Below are positions 11,081 to 22,214 of a DNA stretch of 64,000 bases, one piece after another. The stretch's first letter is position 1, and every line of letters begins with the position of its first letter. The notes below the pieces were generated by a model. The model worked only from the letters and a program-made list of their open reading frames with translations, searched no databases and was not told the origin of the DNA. The stretch comes from Takakia lepidozioides. Lineage: Eukaryota; Streptophyta; Takakiopsida; Takakiales; Takakiaceae. The stretch spans positions 53,800,221-53,864,220 of the forward strand of contig CM060731.1 in NCBI GenBank assembly GCA_030704615.1. Reading direction: 5' to 3'. Made by a program: the position numbers and the translations under genes.

Positions 11081-11157
11081 GAATCGGCGCCATTTTTCCA
11101 GTTCTGGGCCCAGTCAGATCTGGGACTTAGCCATTTTCGGCCCCGAACAGGAAAAAT

Positions 11158-11660
11158 GGAAGTTGAAGACTCCCACAAGCTGAAACCATACTCCCACACA
11201 TGCACCACTTGCTTCCTTAACACCCGAGCTCTTCTTGAACTCCTCAAACCTGCAATACTTGCAGAACAAGAGCTTCTTCACAAGCTCTCAAACTTTCAAT
11301 GATGCTCTTCTTGAAGACCTCCTCTTGTACATAAACACCACAAGACTTTCTTCTTGCAAACCCTGCAACAGCTTGTAACTTAAGAGCTATCTATCAAGCT
11401 CTTTTCCACACACAAGTGTTAACTATGCTAACACCTTGCACTTATAGATGTAAGCAGGTCTTCTTCTAGTGATACGGAAATGGTGAAAAGAGGAGAAACC
11501 ATTCTATCACGTTATATAAGTCAAGCCAATGGCACCTTGCTAAAAGACTCCACCATACAGACCTCACCCACTCTCCATCTCAAGTACTAGAGCGAGTTCA
11601 ATTGGCTCAACTTTTGTTTGACCACATGTTTTTGAAAGCAGAGGCATAGCCAGTGGGTAC
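11158..11660. other. unrelated 0.5-kb sequence sitting where a hairpin loop should be
   Basis: The fifth hairpin's left arm ends at GGAAAAATGG (11157), and arm-like sequence resumes at GGGCCGAAAATGGCTAAGTC (from about 11668). Between them is AT-richer sequence with many CTTCTTG/AAGAGCT words (AAGAGCTTCTTCACAAGCTC near 11270). It has no open frame and no recognisable element. It may be a captured segment or a small element inserted into the A tract; no clear target duplication was found. Confidence 0.4.
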
Positions 11661-11664
11661 TTTC

Positions 11665-11965
11665 AGGGCCGAAAATGGCTAAGTCCCTAGAGTGGCTGGC
11701 ACCAAAATCGGAAAATCGGCGCCATTTTGCCAGTTCCGGGCCCAGTCAGATCTGGGACTTAGCCATTTTAGGCCCCGAATTGGTAAAATGGCACCGAAAA
11801 AAAAAAAAAAAAAAAATAAAAAAAAAAAAAAAACGCCATTGTTCTAGTTCGGGGCCTAAAATGGCTAAGTCCCAGATCTGACTGGCACCAAAATCGGAAA
11901 TTCGGCGCCATTTTTCCAGTTCCGGGCCTAGTCAGATCTGGGACTTAGCCATTTTCGGCAAGTAA
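11665..11965. repeat. last hairpin of the array, interrupted A tract
   Basis: Arms GATCTGGGACTTAGCCATTT and CTAAGTCCCAGATCTGACTG flank an A tract broken by a single T (about 11800-11832). It ends the array 100-150 bp inside the right TIR. Confidence 0.75.
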
Positions 11966-12084
11966 ATGCAAAAAAATGTTGCATTTCAAGTCCACTGGTG
12001 CCACATTCCAACTTCACATGACCTATTTCCCTGCTCCTAACCTATTTCCGTGGACTTACAATGGTCTGCTCATGTTTTTTTTTT

Positions 12085-12125
12085 TTTCTGCTCATGCTCA
12101 TGCCGCTCATGAAATAGCAGCCCCC
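12085..12125 (-). repeat. right terminal inverted repeat
   Basis: GCTCATGAAATAGCA with GCCCCC beyond it is the inverted counterpart of the left end. A run of about 13 T (12075-12087) and a further CATGAGCAG copy lie just inside. Confidence 0.75.
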
Positions 12126-12133
12126 CATTAACT
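12126..12133. repeat. right target-site duplication (CATTAACT)
   Basis: Identical to 4992-4999. The sequence that follows (12134 on) is the continuation of the interrupted retroelement. Confidence 0.8.
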
Positions 12134-12238
12134 TATTATGGGCCCATTAATGAATACGGGGAAAGGGTAACGGAACCCTTTAAAAATACCAAAAAGCGAA
12201 ATCCATGTCACATGTGCTATCCTAGTGGATAGTCCAGA

Positions 12239-15200
12239 GTGGAAAATCCATGGAAGGAAATTAAATCTAAAATCCAGTCACAGCAGTTACATCCAATCAT
12301 AAGCCAGAAGCAGGAACAAGAAATTGGAGGGATTTTAAGCGCAAGAGTCGGCGTTGTTCCAAGTAACGGGCGTCTCGACGGGATAGACCATCAATGCTAT
12401 AGCTTTGAAGCTATGGAGGAACTAACAGACTATACGCTTGCGATACTACTTACGCAGTGGCATGGGGATCGATGCTTACAAGCCCCGCAGGCTTACAAGA
12501 AATTACCCATAGCATTTTGTGGCAACCATACGTTTATGCTTTGTGCCCTGCAGGCATTTCTTCAATTGTTACAGCCAAAACCTTCCTGTGGGTCTAGAAT
12601 GAAGAGAGTGAGAGGAATGGAAGAAATCAGGGTGAAGAGCACCACAATCCTGCAGAAACAAACGATTGCTACTCCACAGGCGGTACAGTTACTGAAGGAG
12701 CTGCGATTAGAAGGATTGCAAAGCAAAGATTGGACATTGCACCATAGGCAGTACATGTTACAATTCTTGCAGAACTTTGAGCCTAGGACAGGAGCAACAA
12801 CGGTGAAGGGAGTTGAATTATAAATTACTCCCCTATAGCTACAGCAATTGTTTGAATTGCCATCAGGTCAGGTGCATGTGGAGGAGCACAGGGCAAGACT
12901 GCAAATAGGGGACTTATTCCAAGAAGGGAGTTCTTTAAAACTCAGGGTTATGCTTGTACCAAGGCCGTGTACCCAGGGCTAAGGGAGGTAGGCCAGGTAT
13001 TGAACGTTCTGTTGCCATGAAACAGAACCAACAGTATTTGAGCAGATCCTTCACAGAGGAAATACTCAAAGCCCTGAGAGGAGAAGAGGTAGCATGGGCG
13101 GACATAATGTACAACGGACTGGTAGAGGAGATGAAGAGATTACAAGGCACTGCCGCAAAGTCTCCTATCATAGCCCAATCATTGCTCAAATAATTCTTGA
13201 TTCTTGCATACTTGATGCTCGGGAAAGAAAGGAGATGGGAGTGTTTGAGGCCGAAATCACTGCAATGGAAGAGCAAGGCTCTTCGCACAGTGAGGGTGGA
13301 CTGGCAGGGCAACCCCAGTCTAAGAGACAGAGGCGGGGAAAGACTGTAGTGGCGGATCCACTGGCTTCACGAAAACCGCATGATAATGTTTCCCAGGCTC
13401 TTGTGCAGGAAGGGGCACAGCAGCACAGAGAGCTGCTATTATTGGAAGCAGGGCCTTCAGAAAGGGAAGATGAAGTTGCTTCAGTATCACAGCCATCACA
13501 GCCAGATGATCGGCTTGTCACAGAGTTACCACAAGTTGTCTATGCAGTTCCACGACAAATAATTGATTTGGAGAAAGAAGGGTTAGATATCCCCACTACA
13601 GAACAGGTGGTGGCAGAAATTGAGAAGGGGGACCTTCTCTATGAAAATTCTGGTTTGGTCAGGGAAACAGTGATTCCGGAGGTACAGCGGTTGTCCAGGG
13701 GAAACCCTGCTGTTGATATAATACCCACACCTGTGACGGAGGTACCACAGGTAGAATGTCAAGACACTGCAGCACCTGTGACGGATGAAGTGGTTCAGGA
13801 AGAAAATCTGGTGGGGCAATGGCCTGAATGGTTAGTGAGGCATCACATTGTTGAGGATCAGGGAGAACAGCAGCAAGCTCACCATGATGACCCTCAACAG
13901 GCCATGCTTATGAGTTCCATAAGCATGACCCTTAATTTGTTGGGCACTTATGTCAAATCCCATGTTCCAACTACCCAATTGGCAGATTTGAGGGAGGAAC
14001 TCAGGAAGGAGTTTGAGGCTCGACTTGCCACTGAGTGTGCAAACAAGGTCGATGAGGAGGTCACTCTCAAGATACAACAAGACTTAGAGAGTACAAAAGC
14101 TGCTTTGCAATTGACCAAGGAACAATTGATTGAGGCAGGCCTCGCGCAAGACCAGTTGCACGAAGCAGATAAGCAACAGCTATACCAAATGCAGGTGAAG
14201 CATGAAAGCAAGTTGCAAGAAGTGAATGCACTACATACGGAGTTGCAGACAGTGCATGACAGGATGGCCATACAATGTGCTACACTCACAACTACGCTTG
14301 AGCAAACTATATTAGAAGTTAACAACCAAGCGGAAAGATATATGAAGGCACAGGCTGATAATCTCGAACAGATGAAACTCATTATTGATATGAAGAATAC
14401 AATCTGTCGCAACGAGAATACTTTCAAGCAATACAGGCAGGTTGAAGCTGACCAAGAGAGGTACATCCTGGAATTGCAACAAACGCTCATGTCCAATAGA
14501 AATGAACTCTCTGTGGCTAACAAGGCTTGGAAGGAAGCCAATAATCTGGCTGCTGCCTATGCGAGTTTGGTTGAACCTAATGCAAAGCGCATGGAGGCTT
14601 TATAACAGCAGATAGATGTGTACAGGCTCACAGAGGAGCAGATTCTCAGGGGTGCCACAAGCAACTTGGTGGATAATCACCTTATGCAGGTCTGGTTAGC
14701 ACAAGGGCCGGTGGAGGGCAAAGCACCACGAAAACTCACCCAAAGCGAGATGAATGAGCTCAGACTGCAAGTACAGAACATTGCCACAATTACTATAGAC
14801 AATGTCTATAGTAGGATAGCGGAGCTACAAGAGGATGTAGACGGCCTGCAGACTCAGGTGGAGGACCTGACATCAAATGTTGACAAGAGAGTCTTTGTAC
14901 CTAAGGAGCAGCTGATGGCTTCTTATTTACAAGCCAGGACTTTGGCTTTTCAGTCTTCTTCGCAGGGGGTGCAGGAGATGCCAGTGATACAAGAGCCAGT
15001 GCCACCAACACCACAACAAGTCACTGTGACAGTAGCTGACCCTGTTGTTACTACAGCCACACCACAGCCACCACAGCCTGAGGTATGGGGGGATGCTGCT
15101 TTTAACCCACCTAAAACTCATGCTGCACGGGAGTACAGTCGGGCTATGATTATGCCCTTCAACCAAATTCCCATTGTGTTGGATTTGGCTTGGAAGGAAT

Positions 15201-16144
15201 TTAGTCCTCCAAAGTCGTTGGCACATTATTACCGGATCATGCGCATTTGGCTGCCAGTGGCAACTAGGATTAAGGTTCTTCCAAACAATCGACCCATTGA
15301 GGATCATCACTTTGCGAGGTACTGGCATGAAGCAAGTACCATGTTGAAGGAATTAATTGCCTTCCAAGTTGTACATGGGTACATTTATACCAAGACCAAG
15401 GAGGTAGCAAGTATTGTCATGGGCTGCGGGTTATACTATGCTGCTTGTTTTCTGGCACGTTATCACATTGAGCAGCAGAAGATGCAATTGCGCTTTCTGA
15501 GTTATTCCAGTGGGGATCATTGGGTCTTACCTTCAGTGCCACCTCATATGTACCTCTATGATGCAAATGTGATGATGCAAAAGGACTCCCAACTTCGTTC
15601 ATGGTTTCATGCGGCCTGGAACAATTTGTCAACACAAAAATTCGGGGTCTGACGATATTTCTTTAAGGGCCATGAGGCATGGAAAAACTTGCACAATTCA
15701 CAAGTCATTGGTACACCAGTCACCTGGACAGACAAGGAGTTCAGGGTCTTCACCAATTTTGCAATTCAGCGCTTATAGCAAGTTTTGCAATTTAAACTTC
15801 CAGACATGGTGGGACAACATTGTATGCCTCAGAGAATTCCAGTTAGAGTTCGACCGTTTAAACACCTCAGGGGGGACGAGGATTCTGATACTACTGTTTC
15901 TTCAGCGGACTCTTTTGACATGGCAGAGGACTATGCAATTCAGATGGCACAGAAGAAGCGACGGGGGTCTCCGATGCCTGAAAGATTACCTCGATATCAG
16001 CCTCCAGAGGGACTGACATATCCAGGCAGTGTTCAATCATCTCCCTCAACCAGTGACAGGACACGGGCTCGCACACGGAGTCCTTCACGAGACTCTCAAC
16101 GTCACAAGGGTGCTCGCTCACAAATGTTTGCTAATCCCAAATAG
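12239..16144 (+). pseudogene. large extra ORF of the retroelement, unknown product, with stops and shifts
   Basis: I do not recognise the family. One reading frame carries 12239-12823, 13094-14605, 14618-15652 and 15785-16144. These pieces are separated by TAA (12821), TAA (14603), TGA (15650) and a TAG near 15776, with coding-like sequence on both sides of the last three. Around 12954-13190 the best reading is in another frame (EEVAWADIMYNGLVEEMKRL), so there are at least two indels too. Repaired in imagination it would be about 1300 residues. Features seen: a Gln/Glu-rich region with proline-poor long coiled coil (about 13980-14590), a Pro/Thr/Val-rich linker (about 14995-15095), a globular, aromatic-rich part (15110-15650), and a basic Ser/Arg tail (SPSTSDRTRARTRSPSRDSQ). 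Its position between pol and the polypurine tract is where some plant gypsy elements carry a third ORF. Confidence 0.55.
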
Positions 16145-16167
16145 TAAACCGTGAGGACACGACTTTT

Positions 16168-16310
16168 GAGAGAGGAGAGGGGTAAATGTTAGAGGGCTGC
16201 TTGGGACTTAGACGCTTTTATGGGATATGTGAGGTACCCTTAATTTTTACACAGACTGAGACCAACAGGAGCCTTAGGGGTGACAGCAACAGGCTTTAGG
16301 GGGGGAGATA
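16168..16310 (+). repeat. polypurine tract and probable start of the 3' LTR
   Basis: GAGAGAGGAGAGGGG (16168-16182) is followed by TAAA and then TGTTAGAGGGCTGC. A purine run directly before TG is the classical plus-strand priming site at the 5' edge of a 3' LTR. It comes 43 bp after the last stop of the extra ORF. The other LTR is outside the window, so the call cannot be confirmed and the LTR end is unknown. Confidence 0.5.
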
Positions 16311-16440
16311 CACAGCCCGACACAGTCCATCACAGCCCGTCACAGTCCAACACAGCCAGTCACAGTCAACACAGCCCGACACAGCCAGTCACAGCCCGCC
16401 ACAGCCTGATACAGCCAGTCACAGCTCGGCACAGCTGGGG
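16310..16440. repeat. degenerate CACAGCC(C)/(A)GT tandem repeat
   Basis: About fourteen copies of words such as CACAGCCCGA, CACAGCCAGT and CACAGTCCAA follow each other with roughly 10-bp spacing. It lies inside or beside the probable 3' LTR. Low complexity; no coding. Confidence 0.75.
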
Positions 16441-16639
16441 AGTGGAGGAGGTGACAAATGAGTCATTTGTAAAATTGTTCGCTCCTGGAATTGGGAGTGC
16501 AAGAAACAACCTTCGCCAGTGATAGAAAAAGTTCACTAGTCCTACACCTGGGCCTCTGTTGGGCAACGTGAGAGACTAGAGAGAGGTCCTAATGTGGGGT
16601 TTTTTTTCAAGTTGTTCTGATCCCCCGCAACCCTGTTGC

Positions 16640-18025
16640 GAATTTGTCGGGAGACGAATCGTTACGCTGCCAAAATAGTGGCCTCCGGGAGGAAGACAGA
16701 GGAGGTCATCCCAGGGATGACGATAATGAACCTGGAGGTGGTGCTATGTGGAGGCCATCGGGTGTGCCACAGCTGGAAGCCTGGATTGGTGTTTGTTTGT
16801 CCATGGGGATAAAGAGGCTGCCGAACAGCCGCTGCTATTGGCAGCAGAGTGAGGTATTGTTTGCATGCCTTGTGATTAGAAAAGTCATGACAAGAGATCG
16901 TTATGAAGCAATTTTGTGTTGCTTGCATTTGGTGGATAACTCGACGTTGGAGTCTGATCGTAGCAGTCCTACGTTTGACAAAATTGGCAAAGTCAAATGG
17001 GCTTGTGCAGAGATTGCTAGTGCCTGCAAATGATATTGGAACCTGCACAAATTACTGACATTATGATAAGGTGCAAGGGGAAATACTATGCTATACGGCA
17101 GTATATGCCTAAGAAGCCAGCCAAGTGGGGCATCAAAGTGTGGGCCCAGCTTGCAGATGCAGATGTTTACTTTGGCAAGAATGGGGGCCCTGAGGGGAGA
17201 AGTCTGGCATAGGTGAGGGATATGATGTGGTCACTCGGCTAGTGTCTCCATTGCATGGACTCGGCCATGTGGTGGTGACTAACTATTACTTTACATCACC
17301 ACGGTTGTTGTACGAGATGGCTTATGCTTGGGGCATGGGCCACTGGCACTGTCAGGCTGAATAGAAAGGGGTTGCTCCCCTTCCTTGACTTGCTTGTCCA
17401 AGTCCAAGACTGCCAAAGCAAGGTGACACTTGGTGGCGTATGCACAAGAGCCGGCAAGTTGTTGTTGTTTGTGGTGGGATAAAAAAAGGCGTGTTCATGG
17501 TGTCATCCGCAGCTCGCGGCCTGCATCTGGCCCGAATTCACCTGTGACGGTCAGAAGGTTTGTGGGGAATGCCAGAGTGCAGGTGCCTTCTGTTCCAATG
17601 CATGTTCAATACCAAACTTACATGCGTGGTGTAGATGTCCAGGACCAGGTGCGAGGTGCATATAGCATGCAGTTGAAGACTCACAAATGGTAGCATATAG
17701 AGTTTTTTTCCCTTTTGGACACCACGGTTGTGAATTCTTATCTCTTGCATGACTATCACATGCACCGGAGGTCCGTCCGATGACCCATCTTGAGTTCTCG
17801 GCACAAGGTCTCACAGCTCCTGCCAGGCTGCCTGTGCCCCCGATTCGTCCTGCAGTCTTCGTGACATCGCCTTTTTGCTGGCATTTCTCTTTGCACAGCC
17901 TGCTTCGCCATGTGTGCACTCAGTGCGGGGCACGTACCCATTATTTCTGTCCCCGATGCAATTATAATGTATTCCTATGTCTTGGCAGTTGTTGGCGTGA
18001 GGCACATATCGTCTGGGGTCGATGA
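16640..18025 (+). pseudogene. piggyBac-like transposase remnant (DDE_Tnp_1_7), frameshifted
   Basis: The blocks follow the piggyBac order. LEAWIGVCLSMGIKRLPNSR and YWQQSEV (16771-16855) match the conserved 'fxGixilMGixrlPsxxdYW' block. RDRYEAILCCLHLVDNS follows (16893-16945). Then KGKYYAIRQYMPKKPAKWGI (17074-17133), the 'KGRxxxkqYmPkKPxKWGxK' block around the first catalytic Asp. Then VVTNYYFTSPRLLYEMA (17270-17320), with the usual DNFFTS reading TNYYFTS. Then YMRGVDVQDQ (17621-17650), with the conserved GVDxxDQ, and finally a Cys-rich C-terminus CTQCGARTHYFCPRC (17919-17963). Frames change at least three times and the second catalytic position reads Asn. No TTAA-flanked ends were identified. 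PiggyBac elements are uncommon in vascular plants. Confidence 0.75.
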
Positions 18026-20330
18026 ACATGTGTTTGTGTGTGTAGGTGGGAATCACATTTGCAAGTGGCCTTCGAACATGGCGGATAGGCTAACGGGAGC
18101 ATGTGTGGGTGGGAGTGTGGGTATGTGTGTGTGTGGGAGTGTTCAATTCGGGTGTGTGTGTGTCGAGCGGCTTTTACTCACCCATCCCTTCGCTATCCGA
18201 GGTGAGAACTCCAAGATAGAAGAGTTGGAAATCTCTAAGCACTCAGCCCGCTCAGAACAATCAGTCATGACCTACAACTAGTGTATCATGGGGGTGTTTC
18301 CTATTTGTACTCCTTCCCACATTCATGTTAGCGAGTTACCTTACTATCTGCAATTAAGTATCAGTTTGCTTCAGAAATCTATCAAGTTCCATCCATTCAT
18401 TCCACCGCTTCACTCAGGTCTCTCTACACAGTGTGAGTATGAAGAATGTATCAGATTAATACCTATCAAGTATCAGGCTGAAGCCATGGAGTCTCTAATT
18501 TGCTCTACATTACAACTCTACTGCTTGCATTCATCAAGCATCATCAGATCGTTCTCCTCCTACTCCGTGCTCTCCCTCTTTCTACTCAGAGATGCGCTCT
18601 CCGCTTCATCTCCCCCCCCCCCCCCCCCCCAAGTGATGCCAGAAGTCCTCCAAGAAGTATCCCCTTGACGTCCCCGCTCTTTGCTTTTTCTACCTACAAG
18701 CTGTTCTAACCGCTTTCCTAACTAACCGTCATCCCTGTAGTACACGTTCATTTTTCAGATGTCGTTCCCCCACTGTCATTCCCTGCCAATGATAACTGCC
18801 TCCAAGGGCCCATCATTTTCCCAGTCCATTTCCTCACATGGATCGCCTGTGGTGTGAAAAGACGGGCCTACACAAAAGCCCTAGTTACTAACCTTCTTGT
18901 ACGCTCTCATATTCATACCCCGACACCTGGTGCCCTGCAGCGGAAGAGAAAAGGAAACAGGTGCGGGTCGCCTAATTATGCCGACGAGATAAATGATTGC
19001 ATATGCCAGGGTTATGTCGATGTCGCAGTGGGAGCATCAATGTAGGGTGACATGCCCATGGGGTTGTCCTCAAAGGCTAGAACTCAATGCTTCACCATTT
19101 CATCAGAGGCCACTGGCTTCATTCAGCCCCCATCTACTCCCTCATATCTTCCTTTTTTCTCTCTCTCTTATCTTTTTATCATTCATCCAAGTAATCCAGA
19201 AGGAACCAGACCGGCACCCTAATGTCACTACATTGGCTGATCGTGCACCCAAGAATATCACGGAATTCCAAACAGCACCTGCTGTCCCAAAGAATAGCAA
19301 GCACCCATTCACCAACAGCCCTAAGATACGAGCTTACAAGTAGCTAATGCATGATGCAACGATGGAACTGAGACAAAAACCAGAGAATGCCCAAGTGTGC
19401 ATGAATTAAAAACTCAAAAGTAGAGAGTGAATTCCAACTGCCTAGCTGCAGTGGGTTACAAATCAAGGTCCAGCCATCATGATCCTCCTCCACTCAGAGA
19501 CGACGAGGGGGAGCAGACTACTCATCAAGACAAGGGGGAGCAGCCTGGGAGCTCGGGGCCTCTTGCAGGGGATGGGGCCATGGACATCGACCACGACACA
19601 TCGCACCCGATCACTCTTGGTGGAACATTTATACTCCTGCAACATGGACTTCTCCCTATGCTGCCATTACTACACCTTCACATCTCTCATGCATCACCAC
19701 CAAGGGTCTGAACTACCACAATACCGCTCTAACATATCCCCAAAACAGAATAGTATGGAAGCGACAATGCCCTTCAACTACATCAGAATCAAGTCTCCTC
19801 CTTGGTGGGCCTCCTCATCGTCACCCACAGCTCATCATCCCTAATGTCCATTTGTACCTTCCAAAAGTCTGGTGGAGTGGCAAAACTGATCCCCCGGTGT
19901 CACCACTTCGCATATCTCATAGGAGCCTTGTTATGCTTATAAAACCTCGCCGCTCTTTCCTGCTGCTCCTAGATCATGCCCCAGCTCTGCTAATTCCCGC
20001 CAGACACCATACTGACACACAAAACAGGATGCAGCCTTTGGGCTGTAAATGCTAACCGTTGATTATAAAGAAAACGCCGCAACACCTTCTTCAAAACCCT
20101 TACGCACACACCTCGTGCTTGAAGCCCTGGAGTGATCACTCTCCCTCCTGCACAGCTCGCGTCTATGCTAGAAACAACTAAGCAACACAGTCACCCGCGG
20201 GCAATTGCAACTGTCGCGCATCACTTCTTCTCCTCATAGGTGCTCGATGAGGAGGGGAGCACATCATTCACAGCCTCACTAAAGCCTTCTTTCTCACCTT
20301 CCTCCCTTCTCTCTTTCCACCCAAAATCAA
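18025..20330. other. intergenic; microsatellites and poly-C, no gene recognised
   Basis: It contains a GT-rich stretch (about 18105-18170), a run of about 19 C (18612-18630), and otherwise unique-looking sequence with only short open frames that resemble no family I know. Confidence 0.5.
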
Positions 20331-22090
20331 AGACACATGCCTTCATAGTCAGAAGAAGGTTTTGTCTTTTTGCTCGGAACTGTCTGAGCTTGCCTCAGGC
20401 CTGCCAGATAGATCAATTCCAAAGAGGAGACCCGAAGGGACGTTTTATATGATTGAATCCATGAGTTACCCATCGCAAGGATGGCAGCCATCTGGTGTGT
20501 TTGAGGGGGAGGCATTCGTATTATTATCCACCACCAGAAATTTCCAGCAACCCCCCTCTGGCCCTAAGAACCGAGGTATCCATTTGCTAGTAGAGCTGTA
20601 ATTTGTTTTTCTGGATCAATGATACCGAGGCCTCTTTTTTTCTTTGGGAGAAAAATCTGATTCCATGCCACCTGTGGTCTTTTCTTGTGGTTGGAGTTTT
20701 CAGCTCCCCAACTGAAATTCCTTATGAGCCTTTTCACCTCTTGAATTTGAGGGGAAGCAGGGCGCCATGCGGAGAGCATAATACCAAATGCCAGCAGAGA
20801 GGATTTGGTTACCTGTAAGAGCTCTGCCTGTAATTGACAGGTGCTTGCATCCCCATTAAGCCAACTTTCTTTTCAGCTTTGTCAAAGTGGGGGCGAATCT
20901 TTGCTGATCTGTGAGATCAACTCCGAATGTATAACCCAGAAGAGTGGTAGTCTGCCCCGGTAGTAACCAGATCAAACCTCTGTTGGAACCCCAATTGGGA
21001 GGCGCCTAATGCTGAAACAGAAAGGTCTCCCACAAGGAGAGCACACATTTTAGTCCAATTGACTTTGAAGCCAGACGCGACACAAAACCTATTAAAGTGC
21101 CTGTCTGCAGAATCAAGGTTTGTTTGGTTGGCCTGAAGCATAAAAAAGGTGTCATCTACAAACAATGCGTAGGTTGTGAGTAATGTAGTTGGTTATTCGA
21201 AGGCGCTGAATACTTTGCAACATGTAGCCCAGAGTGTTGGTGAAAGGTGCTAGGGGACAACACTGGCGCACAGAGTGTTGTAAAGGAACGAAGAGAGAAA
21301 ACCATTCATGATAATGACTCTACTTGAGGAGTAACTGCTTGAAAGAATATTAACCCACTGGCAAAAGGAGGAAGGGAATCCAAATTTGGCCAAGGTTGCC
21401 AGCAGGAAGGACCATCCACCCTATCAAACATGCTTTTTCAAAGTCTAGAAGAAGAAGAGCGATGGCTTGGTTGGTGTGGAGGGCGAAGTGAGGAATTTCT
21501 TGAGCTAAAAGAAGGTTGTCAAGGATGAACCTGCCTTTGCTAAAGCTTGATTGATTTGGCCGAATGAGAGAAGGAAGTAAGGGCTGCAGTCTGAGCGCAA
21601 GGGCTTTTGCTATAATCTTGTAGGCCACATTCAACAGAGTTATCGGTCTATAGTTGGGGACATTAGTCATGTTCCCTTTTTTGTATAGCAAAGTGAAAAC
21701 TCCTTGAGACATTGTAGACGGCAAGGCCTGTTGGGAGAAGACATGATTGGCCATTGCCGTGAAGTACTGCGAGATTTCCGGCCAAATGGCCTTATAGAAT
21801 TCCACTGTCATGTCGTGTAATCCAGGTGACTTGTTGTTCTGAAATAGTCTAAGGCGTCTTCCAATTCCATGTCCGTGAAGAGACCCTTAGGTCTGGAAGC
21901 AGATTGAGTGTTCAAAATAGATGGAGTAGAAGCCATGCATGCCTTTTGATGTTCTGAAGGAGAGGTACCGAGTAAGTCACTCTAGAATAAGGACCTAAAG
22001 TGGTCCGCAGCCAAAGAGGCCATATCCTTGGGGGATGACATGGAGAGACCGGAGGATTGGTCAATAAGCTCAGAAATATGTTGGGATTTT
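20330..22090 (-). mobile_element. L1-type LINE reverse transcriptase remnant
   Basis: On the minus strand, starting near 22080, come fragments of an ORF2. First 'KGLFTDMELEDALDYF', then the RT block NYRPITLLNVAYKIIAKALA (about 21655-21595) and LIRPNQSSFSKGRFILDNLL (21571-21510). Then LLLLDFEKA (near 21450), where catalytic motif A reads DFEKA. Then FVDDTFFMLQA (21163-21130), with the FVDD form of the YADD box. Last come PKKKRGLGIIDPEKQITALL near 20610 and a tail to about 20330. These are characteristic of the plant L1 clade. Several stops and frame changes, so it is dead. It differs clearly from the LINE family at 37634-42367. Confidence 0.8.
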
Positions 22091-22214
22091 TTAAACTATA
22101 AAAACCCCTAAAATAACCATATCAATTAATATTATTAAAAATAATAGTCACATCCTTCTATATGTAAGCTGGCCAGAGCTCTTCTCAAAGGCTCGACAGA
22201 CTGCCGGTCAAATC

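Larger units (their letters stand above)
5000..12125. mobile_element. MULE-like DNA transposon with a giant palindromic subterminal array
   Basis: The left end reads GAGGTTTGCTATTTCATGAG and the right end, on the opposite strand, GGGGGCTGCTATTTCATGAG. They match at 18 of 21 positions, including the following C. Beyond this core both ends carry repeated ATGAGC/GCATGAG words. Flanking CATTAACT copies mark a target duplication. Inside are a broken minus-strand transposase (5375-7468) and, on the other side, about 4 kb of palindromic and inverted repeats (7830-11960). Short motifs of that array (GGCGCC cores, CAGGTAATTC, ATTTTTCCAGT, GGACTTAGCC) also occur between the left TIR and the transposase. 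The element interrupts the gypsy retrotransposon. The transposase has frameshifts, so this copy is probably not autonomous. Confidence 0.75.

Noticed and set aside
18612-18630. Run of about 19 C as possible assembly gap or telomeric motif
   Set aside because: It is a simple homopolymer in CT-rich DNA without flanking repeat structure.
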